A stretch of DNA of 64,000 nt from Protula sp. h YS-2021 (GCA_949752745.1 OX457028.1:20444352-20508351); one strand, 5' to 3'; shown: positions 29,011-40,456, counted from the first letter of the stretch. Numbers and translations: made by a program. The notes: generated from the letters alone by a model not told the origin.

Positions 29011-32000
29011 CCACAGCCTTGTAATGTCCATGAGCTAAGGTGGAATAGGCATCATCCAATACATATCGCTTGTCGTCATATGGGGAGAGGGCTACTTTTC
29101 TCAATTTCTTCGAGAAAAGCTGGTGACTATGACTTCGAATAATGTGTCCTGTAGCCATCGTTTGAGTTTTCTTGAACAAACTGTCTATATACTGTCCATG
29201 TTTATTGCGTCTTTGACAATCTCGAGTGATGCCTTTAGCTGTATGTTTTTCTTTCCCGCCACACAATAAACTGTACATTTTCGGTCTGAGTCCAACAAAC
29301 TCTTCAATAGGGATGCCTGCCGTCTCATCCTTCATTTTCCCAAGCACTTTTTTGTTCACGTTGGAATGTAGGATAGTGATCTGGTGGATAGTCACTTGTG
29401 TCGAACAGGTCAGCATCTTGCTGCATATCCTTGTAGATATCTCCCGTTTGTATTTCGTAACATAGACTGTCGGTGTCGCTGAACAAAAACTTGGCATTGG
29501 GATACTTAACCATGATGTAGTTGTAATGAAAGTTGAACATAAGCACTTTGCTGAGGTCGAGAATGGTGAAGCCAACTTGAATGGGTTTATCCAGAAGTAA
29601 ATCCACTTTGCGTAAATGTACAGCGGTTAAATCTTCGTTGAAAATTTTGAATTTGTGGAAAGAAGGTTTGGCCACAAGTTTCTTGGACCGCTTTTCCTTG
29701 TGAACCAGTTCAACATTGATTCGCTTTCTCACATTTTCCATAGTTTTGCCAAACACCGAGTTGTTCATCAGTTTGAAGAAGTCTTTCTCAAACGGGTTCT
29801 TGGCCAATTATCTCTTTTCCGTGTTCAAGGTAATGTATTTTGCTAACCATTTGCTCTGTTGAAACATGATGTCTCGATGTACTTTGGTGACTTTCAACCC
29901 CAGTGAGACGTACTGTTGTAAATTCCTGTAATGAAGTACACATTTCTTCTTGTCAGACAAGTTAGAAATGAGCTTTTCACTGGGTTTGTCTTTCATGTTC
30001 AGATCTTTCCGCAGCTTCTAGCTGTACTCTGACAATTCTCCAACTTTGACACATTTCCGTTCTGGAGCCACTGGGTAGTGGTTATGACGATCATGGATTG
30101 GATGCGGGTATTCTAAATCCACTTCCAAAATGAATCCAATGTCATCATCTTCAGCTACATCCATAAAGTTAATGGATTCTGGCTCGCTCACCCACATAAA
30201 TCCTCTTTGTGGCATGCTTTGTGACATGGCCCAGCCATACAAGTTGTTTGAGTCGAGGTACATCAGATAGTTGTTTGATATCTCAGAATTGTAATCTGCT
30301 ACGTAGGGGTTATTTGCTTTCGCATACTTGTGTGTGATCACAGATATTCCTCCACGTATGCCTTGCTCAACCATTTGGTACATATCAATGTCATTGATCA
30401 ATTCCAACTTCGCCTTTGTCGCTTTTAACATAGCTTCCCACGACAGTCCTGGCGCTGTATAGTAATGAGCAGGATCCAATTCATACGTGTTGAAGCACAC
30501 TTGACGAAAATTTTCAAACACGTCAGCTAGTAATAACACATCTGATTTCAGGTATAGGTCGTGGTATTCACCAAATATGGTACAGTTGAACGTATCGCAC
30601 ACCTTGTGCGCATGAGCATAATCCTCATCGCTAATGTCCTCTTCGCTAAGCTGACTATAAAACTTGTCCTTTGATGGTAGCTGCGTTTCAGCAAACTTGG
30701 ATGGTTCGTCCACGTAATCGTAGGGGTACACTCTCTTTCTCAGCAACAAATCTTGTTGGTCACTATCGTGAATATGATAGGTCATGTTGAAGAAGTTATC
30801 TTTCCCTTCTGCTGCAAGGTTGGATACCAACTTCTGTAGAGAGGTACTCATGAACTGAAAGCTGTCGGTAAATTTCAGATTGCCCATGGTGAATGCAATA
30901 TATTTCTCAATGGTGTTGGGAATGACTGTAATCGTTTCATCTTTGAATTTCCCAATTTTCTCCATGATTAGATGACTGTCATAGCCTCGCAAATTGTGGA
31001 ACAACATGGGAATATAAAAGACACTTTATCCCCTTGCTTATCCTTTCTAAGTCGGAATTGTAAGTTGCATTCACTATGTGCAGCTCCAGGATATTTGCCA
31101 TTGATGTGGTCATAATCTCTCACACGATCTGCTCCTAGAGGTTCATGACAAATGTAGCAATCAACAGCGTTCTTGAAATTCTCTTTGTCTTCACGAGTCA
31201 TCACCATTTCCTTTGGTTGTTCTAAACCACGTACAATACGATCAAGTTCATTCACCATATGGTCTAAAAAGACTTTCACAGCATTGTCTCCTCGATACAC
31301 CACTGGTGCACGTGTGTCGTACTGGCTCACAACCACACAGGCAAAGCTGTTTGAACGATGATGTTGATACTTGTCCCCTTCTTCATGCTTTTGCGTGAAA
31401 CATTCAAAGTCGGCATAAATCACAAACGGTGCTCGCTGTTGTTTAGCTACATTCTTGAACTTGATAGAGGGTTCCTTGGGAAATGATAAACGTTGCGCTC
31501 CATTCTTGTCACACACTTCACGATGCTTATCTAAAAGATCTTGTCGTACAAACCCGTGAAGACAGTTGAAACGATAAAAATATGTACCCTTATGCTTTGA
31601 TCGATAAGACATAAGTCTGCTAAAATTCTTGATGAGACAGTAATGCCTCGTCTTGTCATTGCTAATCAGAAGTAAGTTGATTTCTCTCGCACTGACGTTT
31701 CGACTAAGTTGTATTGGAACAACTACATCTTGTTCATATCCAAACACGTTGATGGCTACATCGTTCTCCTTTTCAAACTTTGGAATGTGAGTAATTGGTG
31801 TCGGAAATGTCATATCCTCTACCTTTAATTCCTTCTCAAATGGTTTGTATAGTTTCACGCGATTTGGGTTGCTTTTTGAAGGGTGAAGGTAAGCCAATAC
31901 TGACCATAAGAAACACTTGTTGTCATAATTCTCAATGTTTATCACACCCTTTGTTTTCTTCACTTTCTTTGGCAGTGGAATAAAACTGCTTGCTTCCAGA

Positions 32001-32602
32001 GGCATTAACGTAGCTGTATGTACTTCAATGTACAGTATGTTATCCAATACCCAGCCAGAGCCTTGTTGCTCATGTTCGTCAAACTTAGTAAATAATTCTT
32101 TATAGGCTTCTGGCAAGTCCTGCTCAATATCCGCTGGATTGTATGCTGTATATGTTGGACTGCTGATAAATGCATTATCCACTTGTTCTACCATAACACC
32201 TTCAACATTCGCTGTCAGTTTCTTGAAACGTGCATGCACTACAATGTACCATTTCATTCCATGGTTTAAGGTCTCCAACAAATGTCTCTTGATACGGTTC
32301 TCTTGCTGTCGCATTTCAAGCAGTAAATCTGATCCATCCTCAGACTCAAACCGTTTTTCCTGCGCGTTTTCACCAAGACTAACCCTTCTACCTCTCCCTA
32401 CTGTCCTGTCTTTTGTTTCTTTGAAACATGTTCTTCATGAGGCACATTTTCCATCTTAGCCGGTATGCATGCATGTGCTTCTAACGCATCCATAGATAGA
32501 AATTCTACATTGCATTCCGTTCTGAACTGGACCGTATGGCCAAATGTCATCTTCTTCCATCTTTCGTCTCTTTGCTCCTTTCCTATGCTCTTCACGTTTC
32601 AT
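29006..32602 (-). pseudogene. POLB: Protein-primed family B DNA polymerase, multiply broken
   Basis: Replicative polymerase of Polintons. Motifs in order along the minus strand: exonuclease I I-Y-A-D-F-E-C-F (about 31,410), a Cys/His site C-Y-I-C-H...D-H-I-N-G-K-Y-P-G-A-A-H (about 31,080-31,165), exonuclease II F-H-N-L-R-G-Y-D-S-H (about 30,990), exonuclease III D-V-L-L-L-A-D-V-F (about 30,530), polymerase A Y-L-D-S-N-N-L-Y-G-W (about 30,250), B M-N-N-S-V-F-G-K-T (about 29,760) and C S-D-T-D-S-L-C-Y-E (about 29,470). Open pieces: 32,398-32,595, 30,968-32,314, 30,018-31,007, 29,808-29,996, 29,325-29,807, 29,006-29,575. In-frame stops lie at 30,018-30,020 and 29,808-29,810; frameshifts occur near 32,320-32,390, 31,000 and 29,360. 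The ATG at 32,602 is the likely start but is in a different frame from the first long piece. All catalytic motifs remain readable. Confidence 0.92.
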
Positions 32603-32667
32603 CTTAGCTGGTTGTTGTTACGTCAACTGCTGAAAATGAAATGCTGAAATGTAATCTCAGACATCCC

Positions 32668-32675
32668 CTTTTATA
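32668..32675 (-). promoter_or_regulatory. TATA box (TATAAAAG) of the polymerase gene
   Basis: Minus-strand TATAAAAGGGG, 65 bases before the ATG at 32,602. Confidence 0.6.
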
Positions 32676-32890
32676 CACACTCATACATAGACGGAATTTG
32701 CGTTTTCATTTCACAACAGAGGATGGCCCTTAGAAGGGTCGAAAGATGTTAGTAAGTTGGCTCTTCACCAACAAGTCGGGTTTCGGCAACTATGCTGATA
32801 TCTGTAAAACTGCTCCATCGTGAAAGGTCTTCTTGAGCACTTGAAAGGGTGGAAATTATAATATTTGATGTTTCTCAGAGTCGCACCGCA

Positions 32891-33097
32891 TCACCAGCAG
32901 TCCGTGTATAGTTCTGGTCCAGGTAATGTTGCCGTAAACTTATACCATAGCAAACCACCGCAGATTTTGCAACAGTACCGACGCGGTGCATTGTGGTGTA
33001 CCGGGCAGTTGTGTGGTTGTCCTGGATATTCTAACCATACCCAACACTTATAGCATTCTACAACTCGCATCACTGTGAATGTACGAGTTGTAGACAT
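32891..33097 (-). CDS. Small Cys/His-rich zinc-binding protein
   Basis: 68 residues from the ATG at 33,097, chosen over an upstream TTG because of its AAGATGT context and its distance of 39 bases from a TATATAAA box. Zinc ligands: C-Y-K-C, then H-N-C-P-V-H, then C-C-K-I-C. This gives two to three metal-binding pairs in 40 residues, resembling a treble clef or compact RING-like finger. No family recognised. Lies upstream of the polymerase on the same strand. Confidence 0.55.
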   Translation of the reverse strand: MSTTRTFTVMRVVECYKCWVWLEYPGQPHNCPVHHNAPRRYCCKICGGLLWYKFTATLPGPELYTDCW

Positions 33098-33136
33098 CTT
33101 GCTGCCTGTTTTGGGAAGTGTGACTTTCAACCCCCA

Positions 33137-33144
33137 TTTATATA
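33137..33144 (-). promoter_or_regulatory. TATA box (TATATAAA)
   Basis: Minus-strand TATATAAATGGGG, 39 bases before the ATG at 33,097. Confidence 0.5.
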
Positions 33145-33185
33145 CTACTACATACTAGCGACCATCCTCACAGTATATGCTGGCA

Positions 33186-33290
33186 ACGAGGGGTGGGGGG
33201 ATGGGGGAGGGGGTCCTGACAGAGTACATCTATGAGGGGGGGGGGGGGGGTCCTGACAGAGTACATCTATGAGGGGGGGGGGGTCCTCAC
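33186..33290. repeat. Tandem G-run repeat (TCCTGACAGAGTACATC + G-tract)
   Basis: Two near-identical copies of TCCTGACAGAGTACATCTA followed by TGA and 12-16 consecutive G, preceded by another G-rich run. The plus strand has clear G-quadruplex potential, placed between the divergent right-arm genes. Confidence 0.85.
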
Positions 33291-33360
33291 TTGAGGTGGT
33301 ACATAACTGCTAGTCATTTCAGTTCAGGCTCACAACCGCTTTGCAACTGCTTCCGTGAAC

Positions 33361-33789
33361 ATGGAGTGTTACTTTGCGCTGAACGATGCGATCACGACGA
33401 GACAAGTGGGGGTAACATGCCAGTGACTCCGCCAGCAACACTGTCACACCGCTTCTTCTTCTACCAGCTGCTGTCGGACCCAGCTAACTTCTCAGTACTA
33501 TGCCTACCTGTGTTTTTCGATAGGATGGTGACTCTTGGAAAGCGCCTACGCGACATTGAGGCTGGACACTCATTGAGGATGTATACTCTCCCCAGACCGG
33601 GTATTGGCAGAATGCGGGCATCAGCTGTGCATATACTGCGCATCTCTTTGGACAAATCTAACGGCCTTGAACGACGAGCACACGATCCGGTGCTTCTCTT
33701 GCGGTTTACCATGTGATCATTTTTTATTCAATGGTCAACAGATGGGGCAGTGCAGCAGACCAGTAAAAGATGTGGTGGAGTTTCTCTGA
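33361..33789 (+). pseudogene. Right-arm accessory gene with RING-like finger, frame-broken
   Basis: Three frames contribute: ATG 33,361 to a stop at 33,426; ATG 33,417 to 33,716; and 33,604-33,789. The last carries C-G-H-Q-L-C-I-Y-C-A, then I-R-C-F-S-C-G-L-P-C. These are the distal ligands of a RING finger (C-x-H-x2-C-x2-C...C-x2-C). The proximal Cys pair is not in the same frame. If once intact it might have been an E3 ubiquitin ligase acting on host proteins; that is inference. It is the only plus-strand gene in the right arm and ends 24 bases before a histone-like hairpin. Confidence 0.5.
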
Positions 33790-33813
33790 GTCCGGCAGCA
33801 GCAAAAGACCTTC

Positions 33814-33828
33814 GGCCCTTTTAGGGCC
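33814..33828 (+). terminator. Histone-mRNA-like 3' stem-loop downstream of the right-arm gene
   Basis: GGCCCTTTTAGGGCC followed by ACCCA. It equals the canonical histone element GGYYCTTYTNARRRCC except that the loop has three T instead of four bases. Begins 24 nt after the stop at 33,789. Mirror counterpart at 17,941-17,958; both are followed by a TACGAAATGAAACGC-like sequence that could act as the downstream purine-rich element. Confidence 0.6.
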
Positions 33829-33837
33829 ACCCACTAA

Positions 33838-34304
33838 TACGAAATGAAACGCTAATCGTGTCATGGTGTTAGTATGTGTGTGTATGCATGAGAGTGTGGG
33901 AAATGCTAAAAAAATAAAAATAAAAAAAATAAAAATAAAAAAAATAAAAAAGGGGGCTATTTTTATACCCCTTTTTTATACCCCTTTTGACTTTAAGGGG
34001 GCCTTATAAGTGAGCTCTAACCATGTAGCTATGAGTTCTCTATTTATAAAATTGAGAACTTGTGCGTTTGGGGAGGTGTCCCATCTGTCCGTCTGCCCAT
34101 GTCTGCTGTGGTGTGATGTGTAGAGAGAGAGCTCTCTGGGGTTAAAAAATAGCTTGGCTTAAGGAAACATTGGTTGTTCACTTTTAATTGATTTTACGAT
34201 GGCCCGGTTGATCCTTTTTTATGGAGGCCCATTTGCCCCGGCTGCCCATTTACTCCGGCTGCCCGTTTGAATGGCTGCCCACTATCCCTATAACGTCATT
34301 ATGA
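33838..34304. repeat. Right terminal inverted repeat
   Basis: Reverse complement matches 17,680-17,932 (GCATTTCCCACACTCTCATG, CACCATGAC and TTTCATTTCGTA, the GCTCACTTAT block, CAGACGGACAGATGGG) and 16,334-16,480 (AACCGGGCC, GGCAAATGGGCCTCC, GTGGGCAGCCATTC). About 467 bp, without the internal expansion seen on the left. Confidence 0.8.
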
Positions 34305-34505
34305 CGTCCATATGACGTCCATATGACGTCCATATGACGTCCATACACGTCCGTATTACGTCCATATCACGTCAATATTACGTCCATATGACGTCACTGT
34401 TTTACTAGCCCCATGGGGCCTCTAAAACAATGACGTCACTGTTTTAGAAACCCCATTATATATGTGTTAGAAGCCTCATTATATGTGTTTTAGAAGCCCC
34501 ACTTT
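34305..34505. repeat. CATATGACGTCC tandem repeat and GACGTCA-rich flank
   Basis: About eight copies of an 11-12 bp unit (ATATGACGTCC) at 34,300-34,395. Two palindromic CAATGACGTCACTG/CATATGACGTCACTG blocks around CCCCATGGGG follow, then a TATATGTGTT(T)TAGAAGCC repeat. The reverse complement resembles 11,882-12,030. These may belong to the element's true end or to a pre-existing repeat it landed in. Confidence 0.65.
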
Positions 34506-35276
34506 CCCCTACTTCAACAGCTCAAACCTCAGATATTGAATAATTTCCCATTGAAAATACTTATAGTAGGACTTTTAAGCATCACTATCTGAGGTGTAAA
34601 CAACACATATAGTGCGAACCAAAGTATACATCTCTCAGTCATAGGAGCAAACAACAAGTATATATCTTTGTTATGTAGTTTTTTAGAGGTCGGTTTTTAT
34701 CTTTGTTTAATTTATGACAGAATAGATCAAACAATGCCAAAATCAAACTAAATTGGTTCCCACAAGCCACTCTAACATGAAAATACTGTAGTATTTTAAA
34801 AACACCGTCTGGCTCTCGGTAGCTGGCAGTGTATTCTTTTTAGAGTTGCATTTGGACCGAACCAGAAGAATCAAAGCATCCGGTTCTGATTTTAGTTACG
34901 CTCGTAAAAGAACAGGTTTACCCGACCAAAAAATATAAAAAATTAAAATTTAACGCTGAATAATGGATGAACTGAAAATTTTTTGTTCAAGTACTAGAAA
35001 CTTCCAACGCCATATTATTATTCATATTTGTTTATAAAGCCCTCTTGATGAAGCAACATAAATAGCTCAATAACCAGAAATAAACAAAGAAAACAAACAA
35101 AATCTTACAGTTTGGCAGCCATTTGGACATCGTTATGTAATGTCACGTGACGTTAGGAACCTAACCTCGGGTACGGACCGTTATAACTGGTTAAATCTGA
35201 AAAAGAACAGGCAGTTCTAGAACAAATATTAGACTGGTAGATAGTTACGCCCAAAGATTGGTGGTTGGAATAATTC
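34506..35276. other. Intergenic, nothing recognised
   Basis: AT-rich without coding signal apart from short shadows. Confidence 0.4.
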
Positions 35277-35527
35277 TTTTGGCCGCCATTTTGGTACCCT
35301 ACAAGTGCTTTTTCTCTCTTTGCAAGACCAAATATATATTCAGTTTACTCCACTGATATCTGGAATTTGTTTTCATTTGAACAATCTGGAGTATGCTTAA
35401 AGCCATTACTTTGATGGAAAAGTTCTTGGAAAGAGTGACAAGCTTTCAATCTTGAGTTACAGCCGTTAAAATTTGGTATTGCAAAGAGAGACCAGGTACG
35501 CGTAGGGTACCAAAATGGCGGCCAAAA
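35277..35527. repeat. Inverted-repeat element with GGCCGCCATTTTGGTACCC arms
   Basis: 26-bp perfect arms (35,277-35,302 and 35,502-35,527) extend imperfectly to about 54 bp through CTCTCTTTGCAA. A third, direct copy of the arm lies at about 36,015-36,067 (GGCCGCCATTTTGTTAACAT, then the same CTTTTTCTCTCTTTGCAAGA). MITE-like hairpin. Confidence 0.75.
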
Positions 35528-36199
35528 ATATAAACAAACGATTTCGTCACAGATTTTTCAACCTATACACGATTGGATAAGGCTACGAAGAGACACCTCA
35601 TAAAGTGCTGTGTTGATGAATTGGCTTATCATAAACATTTAATCGCGTGAAAGGGATTGCGGTAAACAGGTTAGTGTTTTTAAGTAATTATTTGGAAGAA
35701 TGGAGTATATTTGGTTGACATTTGAGCAATAATAAGGGTTTCTACGAGTGACAGGTACTCTGCCCTCGAACAAGTTTCGTTTCAGGGATCGTCTCGTACT
35801 CGTACGCGTAGCTCCAAGAAGTGGCCCGCTGTAGAGATTCGGCGCACTTTTTCAATCCTCGCTATATTTCGATATGCAAGTTAACTGCGCTCGCTTTAAG
35901 GCTCTGGCGATGTTGTGCAAAATCCAATGACCCACAAGTCTTTATTGGTATTTTGCTAATGCCCCTCAAAGTGCAACAGTTATAGGTTGGAACAATTCCT
36001 TAGTTTGTTTATTTATTGGCCGCCATTTTGTTAACATACAAGTGCTTTTTCTCTCTTTGCAAGACAAGATAAATTAACCACAATTCTCCCACAATAATTA
36101 GCTTTCGTTTATATACGAGTACAGGGAACATTGCTCATTTCGTGAAACAGTAGCTTAATTTATGTAGTTATCCACAAAATATTTTTGAACTGATATTTC

Positions 36200-36965
36200 C
36201 GAAAAGAAGCTCCCCCCATATAAAGGCCCCGGGGCTCTTATTAGGAAACTGTTTCCCAATAGATGCCCCGGGGCTTCTATTTGGAGTTAAAATAAAGACC
36301 TGAAAAAATCGTTTCCTAATAAAAGCCCCCCTCCTTCCCTGCAAGTCTTTTTAAAACTCGTGTTTACTCGCAATACAGACACGGTGTACTTAATCCTTTG
36401 GTATGAGGCACCCCTAGACATGTTCTGCATCGTTGCTTAATCCTGTGTATTGCACAAGGCGAACACACACACCCCCCTCCCCACTGCCACCTTTACTCCG
36501 GAATATTACTGGAAATATAACCGGCTGAGTACTGAAGCGTGATGTTGCCCCTCCTTCCCTACAAGTCTTTTTAGAACTTATGTTTACTAGCAATGCAGAC
36601 ACTCTGCACTTAATCCTTCGATGTGAGGCAAACCCCTAGGCACGTTCTGCGTCGTTGCTTAACCCTGTGCTTCGCCCAAGGCAGCCCCGCTCCCCCCATT
36701 TTACCAGACTTTTTTATTTACTGTTTTTTTGGTGTGTTTTGTTATTTTTTGTGCCGATATCCTCAGCCTGTAGCGCTTTAATAAGAGATTGATGGAAAAT
36801 TTTCTTTTTTTAATAAAAACTTATCGACAATCCCCCCCCCCCCTATCTAAAAAAATAGAAGCCCCGGGGCTCTAATTAGGAAACTGTTTCCTGATAGAAG
36901 CCCCGGGGCTTCTATTTGGTTTCTAAATGAGCGCCTGAAATTGGCCAGTGTCCAAATAGAAGCCC
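36200..36965. repeat. Duplicated GCCCCGGGGC blocks and a direct repeat of about 150 bp
   Basis: AGCCCCGGGGCTTCTA-type palindromes occur at about 36,225-36,285 and 36,860-36,915 with AGGAAACTGTTTCCT between. A block beginning CCTCCTTCCCTRCAAGTCTTTTTA at about 36,330 recurs at about 36,549, with ACTTAATCCTT and GTTCTGCRTCGTTGCTTAA inside. No coding potential. Confidence 0.65.
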
Positions 36966-37384
36966 TGGGCTTTTTTTCGGAAACCCCCGGTATTAAAATT
37001 TTTGGTCACTTGACTTTGGTCACATGACATTTAAAGCCCAGGACGTCAACAAACATTTGACAGATGAGTGGGGAGGTATTCTGACATTTTGACCCCCCCC
37101 CCCCCCTTACACATAGAAATATTTTGGGCGGAGATATTCTGAGTCCGTCACACCCTCCCCTATGCTCTTTTGGGACATGATGGCCCGAGAAATTTTGAGC
37201 GGAGACATTTTCACCCAAATTTATATATTTTTATTTATTATTTATTTATTGCTTTGATTCAGACTCGGGGTCCATATTTTGAATTTTCACAATGCCTTTC
37301 AGTAAAAGATACTTCATCAACATATTTATTATACATCAACTATATACGACACATTATACCAATTGTGCATTAAATTAGATTTTC

Positions 37385-38592
37385 TCATGATATCACTGGT
37401 GCGTAGTGATAGTAGAATTGCATTTTCTGATTCATGTAACCTTTTGTATGTACTTTTAATACATACTTCCATAACTTCATCATATTGTCTAATATTACGT
37501 ATTTCCATTTCGAATTACTACATCTTCCATGTAAATTGAAAAAAAAAAAAAAACACGAAAAATATTATTGTCAGCAATTTTGAACTGATACAAAGTGCCT
37601 TTCTTATAACACGACCCACAACTGGGAAGTATAAAAGTTACTGATATATGTTTTGAACAAGATAACTTTTGCATCTTCTGAACAATGATTAAATTTATTG
37701 ATTATTGCATTACCCCAGCAGTATATAGCTCTAGTTTGTCGCTTAATATCCTCATCATCACTAAGGTCATCGCAAAAAATATGTCCAAGGTACTTTTGCA
37801 TGTTACAATACGTTATTTTTTTGATGTCCTAAAGTTATGTTTTTGTATTTGATGCCTTTATCCTTTTTACTTCTAAATATGACACATTCTGTTTTTTTTT
37901 TTTCGTTGACAGGTATGTCTAAATTAATACCACAATCATAACACACATTCACTAACTTCTGTAAGCCCTTAAGAGATGGTGCTAAGATTACTAAATCATC
38001 TGCATAAAATGTGTGATTTATCAATTGAATTCCTAAAAAGCAACAAATTTTTATTTTATTCAATTTCCTACTGATGTCATTTACATATATATTAAAAAGG
38101 AACGGTGATAAAACACCACCTTGTCTGACTCCATTGGTAACAGTGAATTCTGATGAGACAGTTTGACCTAATCTTATAGATATACTTTGTTTTTGATACC
38201 AGTAAGCTAATAGACGCACAATATACAATGTTGATATTTTTCAATAAGATATCAAACAATTTTCGGTGATTTACTCTGTCGAATGCTTTGCTTGCATCTA
38301 AATAACACACAAATATACTTGATCCAATACTGTTATAATGCCTTATTACTTCTTTTAGTAAAAGATTACACATATCCGTGCCGTGTTGTTTTTTAAACCC
38401 GAACTGATTTGCTTTAGTAACAACTTTATCTTGAATTTTGGCCAACACACATTTTTCCATAATTTTTGATAATGTGGAGGCAACTGCAATCGGTCTATAG
38501 TTGGATGAACTGGTTAAATCTCCATTTCTGTCTTTGGTGAGGAAGCTGACTTTTCTGCACTTTAACGAAGAAGTAAAATAGTAATACTTCAT
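37385..38592 (-). mobile_element. Non-LTR retrotransposon reverse-transcriptase remnant
   Basis: Minus-strand frames give an ordered reverse transcriptase: N-Y-R-P-I-A-V-A-S, Q-F-G-F-K, C-Y-L-D-A-S-K-A-F-D-R-V-N-H (motif A), N-G-V-R-Q-G-G-V-L-S-P-F-L-F (motif B), F-Y-A-D-D-L-V-I-L (motif C), then K-Y-L-G-H-I (37,604-37,801). The frame changes around 38,150-38,230 and a stop separates the last piece. Further coding-like sequence extends to about 37,385. No endonuclease domain is visible; truncated and dead. Confidence 0.82.
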
Positions 38593-38684
38593 TCTGAGTG
38601 CGTACGATATTGCTCTTTGCCTGAAGCCGTAGGGCCGTACACGCCCGTAGGCACTCAGTACACGCCCGTACGCACTCAGAATGA
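38589..38684. repeat. Small palindromic element, 17-bp arms
   Basis: TCATTCTGAGTGCGTAC (38,589-38,605) and its reverse complement (38,668-38,684) flank ACGCCCGTA repeats. It lies at the 5' edge of the reverse-transcriptase remnant. Confidence 0.7.
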
Positions 38685-38898
38685 TGTATTGCTTTTATTA
38701 TATGCCTACTTTTGCTATTTTTATGTCGTTCTTCAAAATTTTACCACGCACTATTTTTGCACTCAGTATGCTCAGATAGGGTGACGCGGTCAACGAGCAT
38801 TGATATTTGATTCGGTTCTTGCACTTAAGAAAATAAATATTAAGTATTTATTTGCAAAGTGTAATGATTATTTCTGACGTAATACCCCCACCCCCCAG

Positions 38899-39151
38899 CC
38901 GCGGCATTGGTCTTGGGACATTTTGTACCTTTGCCATTTTGAACCTTCGCGAAAGACGTTTTGTACCTTTTTTTGGGACACTTTGTACCTTCGCGAAAGA
39001 CGTTTTGTACCTTTTCCGCCACTTTGTACCTTACCACTTTGCACCTTTTTAAAGTCATTTTGTACCCTCTTTAAGATGAGAAAAATTACAACCAAGATTA
39101 ATTGTACATATTTTATTGTCAATTTGCACGCTTCTTTACAATACAATACAC

Positions 39152-39199
<48 letters not shown>

Positions 39200-40456
39200 C
39201 GCGTAATGTGTAAGCAGCAAAATAACAACGGAATTTTCTGATTGTCACCGATGACAGTCTAGTTGTAGCTACCACTAAGTCTAAGCCGATAATTTAATCC
39301 ACATTAACCTCGAATTATCCGTTGCGATGTAATCGAACAAACTGTTTCGGAGATATCGCAACAATATGGCCAAAAAACGTAAATAATCAAAAATTTAAAA
39401 AAAATGAAGAAGACCTTCGCAGTAAACATTTGCACTATATGTGGGTTCTTCTTGCCACGTTTCAACCTAATCCAACAAACTTTTTCGGAGATATCGCAAC
39501 AATATGGCCAAAAAAGTTTAAAATCAAAAATTAAAAAATTCGCCAAAAATACATTCTCAACGGAAATGAAGACAAACTTTTAAGTATACATTTGTGCTAT
39601 ATGTGTGTTCTTCTTGCGAAGTCTGAGCCTTATCCAACGAACTCTTTTGGAGATATAGCCTGCCAACGTGAAAAAAAAAATGCACGACCCCCTCCCATGT
39701 TAAAAAAGTTTGCCAAAATAGAATTGTTGAAGGAAGGAAAAAAGATAACACGGGCATAATCTAGACATGTTCACCAATATGTATGTATGTTTTGTGTAAA
39801 ATCGACTCATTAATTTCACAAGAACTCACTGCGGACAGACAGACGGACGGCAAGACAGACGCCAGGACAAACGGACGGACACACCAAATGCTATATATGC
39901 CTCCCTTGGGGGCAGACATGTAACCAGCAAAGAATCGCAGCTGTAATTATACTGATTTTAGAAGACTGGTGCTGAAAGTCCAGCCAATTGCAGCGATTTT
40001 GCAGAGTAACCCCTGAGTAGATTCACTCAGTGTGGTTGAGTAATTCCAGAGAAAATCTGGTCGAAATGATTGCATTTAATATACTCCCAGAGCTGATCAA
40101 TTCTGACCCATTAACACTGTTAAGAAAAGTTACTCGGGATAATTGCAATCACGGTAAAGCCACTTTACGGAACGGCCCCCAAAACTATCCTCAGGTTATT
40201 TGCAATTAATAAATAAACATATTTTCACTGAAATGAAGGTCAGGTAGAGCAGGCGGTATTTAATTTTTTTGTTTTAACTGAGTATTGCACGTAAAAAAGG
40301 TATAAAATGGTAAGGTACAAAGTGGCAGAAAAGGTACAAAACGTCTTTCGCGGAGGTACAAAGTGTCCCAAAATCTGAGGTACAAATTGTCCAAAAAGAT
40401 ACAAAATGACGGAGGCACAAAGTGACAAAGGTACAAAATGTCCCAACCCCGCGGCA
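38899..40456. mobile_element. Non-autonomous foldback-like element with TTTTGTACCTT subrepeats
   Basis: Ends carry GCCGCGG and GGGACATTTTGTACCTTTG in inverted orientation (38,899-38,933; 40,426-40,456). Within about 170 bp of each end the motif (A/T)TTTGTACCTT recurs many times, often with CGCGAAAGACG. Interior: poly-T of 43 (39,152-39,194); about 150-bp repeats at about 39,345, 39,481 and 39,642 (TTCGGAGATATCGCAACAAT); and a GACAGACGGACGG run at 39,835. No open frame with a transposase. Confidence 0.7.

Larger units (their letters stand above)
16334..34304. mobile_element. Maverick/Polinton element (about 18 kb, degraded)
   Basis: Bounded by inverted repeats and containing the defining gene set: integrase, FtsK/HerA-type packaging ATPase, adenain-like protease, penton-like and double-jelly-roll capsid proteins, and protein-primed family B DNA polymerase. 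Plus-strand genes run from about 19,172 to 27,368 and minus-strand genes from 27,522 to 33,097. One minus-strand gene sits at the far left and one plus-strand gene at the far right. Many genes carry frameshifts or stops, so the copy is probably not autonomous now. No matching 6-bp target-site duplication was found at the edges I could define; the true outer boundary may lie in the repeats beyond 34,304 and before 16,334. Confidence 0.93.

Noticed and set aside
33291..33416. Upstream extension of the right-arm frame as coding
   Set aside because: The frame before 33,417 lacks an ATG and overlaps the G-run repeat; an ATG at 33,361 is in a different frame.
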